Assembly: GCA_003168255.1 (NCBI GenBank)
Contig: PMSU01000201.1
Location: 1 to 34,433, forward strand
Direction: 5' to 3'
Origin: Actinomycetota bacterium
GTDB taxonomy: Bacteria > Actinomycetota > Actinomycetes > Streptosporangiales > Streptosporangiaceae
Length of the DNA: 34,433 nucleotides
Shown here one piece after another: positions 31,881 through 34,433 of the stretch. The translations under genes and the position numbers were made by a program. Below the pieces are notes generated by a model. It was not told the origin of the DNA. It worked only from the letters and a program-made list of their open reading frames with translations, and ran no database searches. Each line of letters starts with the position of its first letter. The stretch's first letter is position 1.

Positions 31881-33215
31881 GTGAGCCGTACCGCGATCAG
31901 CGATGCCGACAGAGCTGGCACCGCGCTACTTACCGACCACTACGAGCTGACCATGCTCCAGGCCGCCCTGCACAGCGGCGCGGCCAGACGTCAGGCGGTA
32001 TTCGAGGTTTTCGCCCGCCATCTGCCGCACGGCCGCAGGTACGGCGTGGTGGCTGGCACCGGGCGGCTGCTCGACGCGCTCGGCCGCTTCAGGTTCGGGC
32101 CCGCCGAACTCGACTTCCTGCGCGAGGCTCGGGTGGTCGATGCGGCCACCCTCGACTACCTGAAGTCCTACCGTTTCACCGGCGACATCTGGGGATACGC
32201 GGAAGGCGAGTGCTACTTCCCCGGCTCGCCGATCCTCGTCGTGGCGGCGCCGTTCGCCGAGGCCGTCGTGCTCGAGACGCTGACGCTGTCGATCCTCAAC
32301 CACGACTGCGCGATCGCATCCGCGGCCTCCCGGATGGTGACCGCCGCCGCCGGCCGACCGCTGATCGAGATGGGATCGCGGCGCACGCACGAATACGCCG
32401 CCGTGGCGAGTGCCCGCGCGGCCTACATCGCCGGCTTCGACACCACCTCGAACCTACAGGCCAGGCGGGAGTTCGGCGTGCCGAGCGCCGGGACGAGCGC
32501 ACACGCGTTCACCCTGCTGCACGACAGCGAGCGGCACGCGTTCGCCGCCCAGCTGGAGTCGCTCGGCAAGGGGACCACCCTGCTGGTGGACACGTTCGAC
32601 GTGGCCACGGCGGTGCGCACCGCCGTGGAGCTGGCGGGCGGCGATCTCGGTGCGGTGCGGATCGACAGCGGTGACCTGTCCAGCGTTGCCCGTCAGGTCC
32701 GCAAGCTGCTCGACGAGCTGGGGGCCACTAAGACCAGGATCGTGCTGACCGGGGATCTGGACGAGTACTCGATCGCCGCGCTGGGCGCCATGCCGGTAGA
32801 TGGCTACGGGGTGGGCACGGCGCTTGTCACCGGCTCGGGCGCGCCCACGGCCGCCTTGGTCTACAAGCTGGTGGCCCGCGCGGACTCCCAGGACAGCACC
32901 GGCCCGCTGCGCCCGATGGCGAAGCGCTCGGTGGGCAAGCCAGGGCGCGGCGGGCGCAAGTGGGCCGTGCGGCAGCGCGACGACCGTGCCGTGGCGCTCG
33001 CCGAGCTGATCATGCTAGACCGGCCTGACCCGGGTCGCACCGACCGCGCCCTGCTGCACCCGCTGGTGCGGGGCGGCGAGGTCGTCGGCGACCAGACCAC
33101 CCAAGCGGCCCGCGAGCACCATCGCGAGGCGCTCGCCGAGCTGCCCGCGCACGCCCTCCAGCTGTCCCGCGGCTACCCGGCCATCCCTACCGTGTTCGAG
33201 CCCAACGGCGAATAA
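31881..33215 (+). CDS. pncB: Nicotinate phosphoribosyltransferase
   Basis: A 444-residue type II nicotinate phosphoribosyltransferase, which makes nicotinate mononucleotide from nicotinate, PRPP and ATP in NAD salvage. It starts TALLTDHYELTMLQAALHSG, with LPHGRRYGVVAGTGRLLDAL, MGSRRTHEYAAV, the catalytic His near residue 207 in PSAGTSAHAFTLL, TLLVDTFDVATAVRTAVEL and the phosphate loops VRIDSGDLSS and VLTGDLDEYSIAAL. GTG at 31881 is chosen because no earlier start is in frame close by. It is divergent from clpS as in M. tuberculosis (pncB1/Rv1330c). Its product's substrate would be supplied by PncA encoded 750 bases downstream. Confidence 0.95.
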   Translation: MSRTAISDADRAGTALLTDHYELTMLQAALHSGAARRQAVFEVFARHLPHGRRYGVVAGTGRLLDALGRFRFGPAELDFLREARVVDAATLDYLKSYRFTGDIWGYAEGECYFPGSPILVVAAPFAEAVVLETLTLSILNHDCAIASAASRMVTAAAGRPLIEMGSRRTHEYAAVASARAAYIAGFDTTSNLQARREFGVPSAGTSAHAFTLLHDSERHAFAAQLESLGKGTTLLVDTFDVATAVRTAVELAGGDLGAVRIDSGDLSSVARQVRKLLDELGATKTRIVLTGDLDEYSIAALGAMPVDGYGVGTALVTGSGAPTAALVYKLVARADSQDSTGPLRPMAKRSVGKPGRGGRKWAVRQRDDRAVALAELIMLDRPDPGRTDRALLHPLVRGGEVVGDQTTQAAREHHREALAELPAHALQLSRGYPAIPTVFEPNGE

Positions 33216-33375
33216 TCGCCGCGGCTCAGCCAGGCTTGCTCGGCCCGGATAAAATCAAAACCCTCCTCCCGAACGGCGCTGCGAGAAAGTCGTGCCCGAT
33301 GAACGAGACATTCTCCAGATCCCGCTGCGCTGCCGGGCGACGGCGCTTTCCGCATGATCCCCTAACGTAAGCGGC

Positions 33376-33936
33376 ATGGACATCGACTGGGTGCAGCAGC
33401 TCGCCGAGCAGGCCGACTGGCACTGGCGGGTGCAGCTGAGGCCGCGGCTTGATGGCCTGACCGACGACGAGTACTTCTGGGAGCCCGTCGGCGGCTGCTG
33501 GAACGTGCGCCGCCGCGGCCAGGGCGCCGCACCGATCAGCGCAGGATCGGGCGACTTCACGATCGACTTCGCCTGGCCGCAGCCCGAGCCGCCGCCGCTG
33601 ACCACGATCTCGTGGCGGCTCGCCCACGTGATCGTCGGCTGTCTCGTGATGCGGACGGCCTCGCACTTTGGCGGTCCGCCGGCCGACTACGACACCTTCC
33701 CCTACGCCGGGACGGCGGACGCCGCCCTCGGCCAGCTCGACGAGGCATACGGCAACTGGCTGGACGGCGTCCGCGGTCTGGGCGCTGACGGCCTTGCCCG
33801 GCCGTGCGGACCAGCCGAGGGACCGTTCGCCGACGCACCGATGGCCGCTCTGGTGCTGCACATCAACCGGGAGGTCATTCACCACGGCGCCGAGATCTCC
33901 CTGCTCCGCGATCTCTACCAGCAGCGGGCGAACTGA
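33376..33936 (+). CDS. DinB-fold putative metalloenzyme
   Basis: A 186-residue DinB superfamily four-helix protein. Opening VQQLAEQADWHWRVQLRPRL, the loop LTDDEYFWEPVGGCWNVRRR, and three candidate metal histidines: H84 in WRLAHVIVG, and H169/H170 in LHINREVIHHGAEISLLRDL, in the positions that bind a divalent ion in DinB proteins. In actinobacteria many members are thiol-transferases for mycothiol, but no substrate can be given. ATG 33376 begins MDIDWVQQLA. It lies between pncB and pncA on the same strand with 160 and 26 bases of spacing, so it may be co-transcribed with pncA. Confidence 0.85.
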   Translation: MDIDWVQQLAEQADWHWRVQLRPRLDGLTDDEYFWEPVGGCWNVRRRGQGAAPISAGSGDFTIDFAWPQPEPPPLTTISWRLAHVIVGCLVMRTASHFGGPPADYDTFPYAGTADAALGQLDEAYGNWLDGVRGLGADGLARPCGPAEGPFADAPMAALVLHINREVIHHGAEISLLRDLYQQRAN

Positions 33937-33962
33937 CCGCTTTGCTCGGGTACGGTCGGGGC

Positions 33963-34433
33963 ATGCGTGCGCTCATCATCGTCGACGTGCAGAACGACTT
34001 CTGCGAGGGCGGCTCGCTGGCCGTAACCGGCGGCGCGGCCGTGGCCCGCGCGATCAGCGCGCACCTGGCTGCCCGGGCCGGCAGCTACAACAGGATCGTC
34101 GCCACCCGTGACCATCATGTGGATCCGGGCGGGCACTTCTCCGACCACCCGGACTACGCGGCCACCTGGCCGCCGCACTGCGTCGCCGGGACACCGGGCG
34201 AACAGTTCCATCCCGACCTGGATACCGGCCCGGTCGAGGAGATATTCAGCAAGGGCAACTATGCCGCCGCCTACAGCGGGTTCGAGGGAATCAGCGGCAC
34301 CGGAGCCAAACTGACCGACTGGCTGCGGGGCCGCGGTATCACCGATGTCGACGTGGTGGGCATCGCGACCGACTACTGCGTGCGCGCCACCGCGGCCGAC
34401 GCGGCCAGCGAGGGCTTCGCCACCCGGGCGCTG
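33963..34433 (+). CDS. pncA: Nicotinamidase/pyrazinamidase, 3' end outside the window
   Basis: The first 157 residues of a nicotinamidase, which converts nicotinamide to nicotinate for the PncB route. All known active-site residues are present in order: Asp8 in IIVDVQNDFCEGGSLAV, metal ligands Asp50, His52, His58 and His72 in ATRDHHVDPGGHFSDHP and WPPHC, Lys97 in FSKGNYAAAYSGFEG, and the nucleophile Cys139 in GIATDYCVRATA. Relatives in M. tuberculosis activate the drug pyrazinamide. The frame is open to the last base of the window; about 30 residues are missing. ATG at 33963. Confidence 0.95.
   Translation, partial: MRALIIVDVQNDFCEGGSLAVTGGAAVARAISAHLAARAGSYNRIVATRDHHVDPGGHFSDHPDYAATWPPHCVAGTPGEQFHPDLDTGPVEEIFSKGNYAAAYSGFEGISGTGAKLTDWLRGRGITDVDVVGIATDYCVRATAADAASEGFATRAL

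Overview
The window is high-GC DNA from an actinobacterium. Third codon positions are rich in G and C, GTG starts and GGAGG-type ribosome sites are common, and there is an AfsR/SARP-type regulator, a tricorn protease, a DUF1707 protein and, above all, the actinobacterial gene neighbourhood pncB / clpS / DUF2017 / mec / cysO / cysM / Rv1339-like / rph / rdgB known from Mycobacterium tuberculosis and Streptomyces. The genus cannot be fixed from sequence alone; a soil actinomycete of the Streptomyces/Streptosporangiales kind fits.

Left part (about 1-20 kb) is loosely packed accessory DNA. Intact genes: an AlkX/YcaQ-like DNA glycosylase, an RraA-family protein, a SAM methyltransferase, a RibD/DHFR-fold reductase, an amidase, a duplicated-domain helix-turn-helix protein, a large XRE-SARP-NB-ARC-TPR regulator, a secreted S37 peptidase, a TfoX-N protein, an ADP-ribosylglycohydrolase, two coupled unknown genes and a GrpB protein. 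Between them lie many broken genes: a frameshifted SRPBCC protein, an IS66 transposase tail, an M20 peptidase tail, a shortened GT-C membrane protein, a frameshifted sulfotransferase start, a HepT-like toxin with two frameshifts and a stop, and a shredded integrase-like gene. This part looks like an old, decaying landing zone for mobile DNA.

Right part (about 20-34.4 kb) is compact housekeeping DNA. On the minus strand are a tricorn protease, a YbjQ-DUF1707 pair, a tRNA with anticodon UAG, a Bcp peroxiredoxin, a nucleotidyltransferase-like gene, rdgB, rph, a metallo-beta-lactamase-fold hydrolase, a thioesterase, then cysM, cysO, mec, DUF2017 and clpS. On the plus strand, divergent from clpS, are pncB, a DinB-fold gene and pncA (cut by the window end). 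CysO, CysM and Mec together make cysteine on a ubiquitin-like carrier protein; PncA and PncB together recycle nicotinamide into NAD.

The most interesting points are: (1) CysO does not end at its Gly-Gly but carries a 21-residue tail, most of it encoded by four 12-bp tandem repeats, so it probably needs cutting, with the neighbouring JAMM peptidase Mec as the obvious candidate; (2) the tRNA has a UAG (Leu) anticodon and A73 but a short type I variable loop, unlike normal tRNA-Leu; (3) a small unknown ORF plus a sulfotransferase remnant and a secreted S37 peptidase lie opposite the SARP-type regulator; (4) an unrecognised pair of genes with a 4-nt overlap at 17993-19080. Bases 1-286, 1385-1672 and 15481-15792 hold nothing I can recognise.
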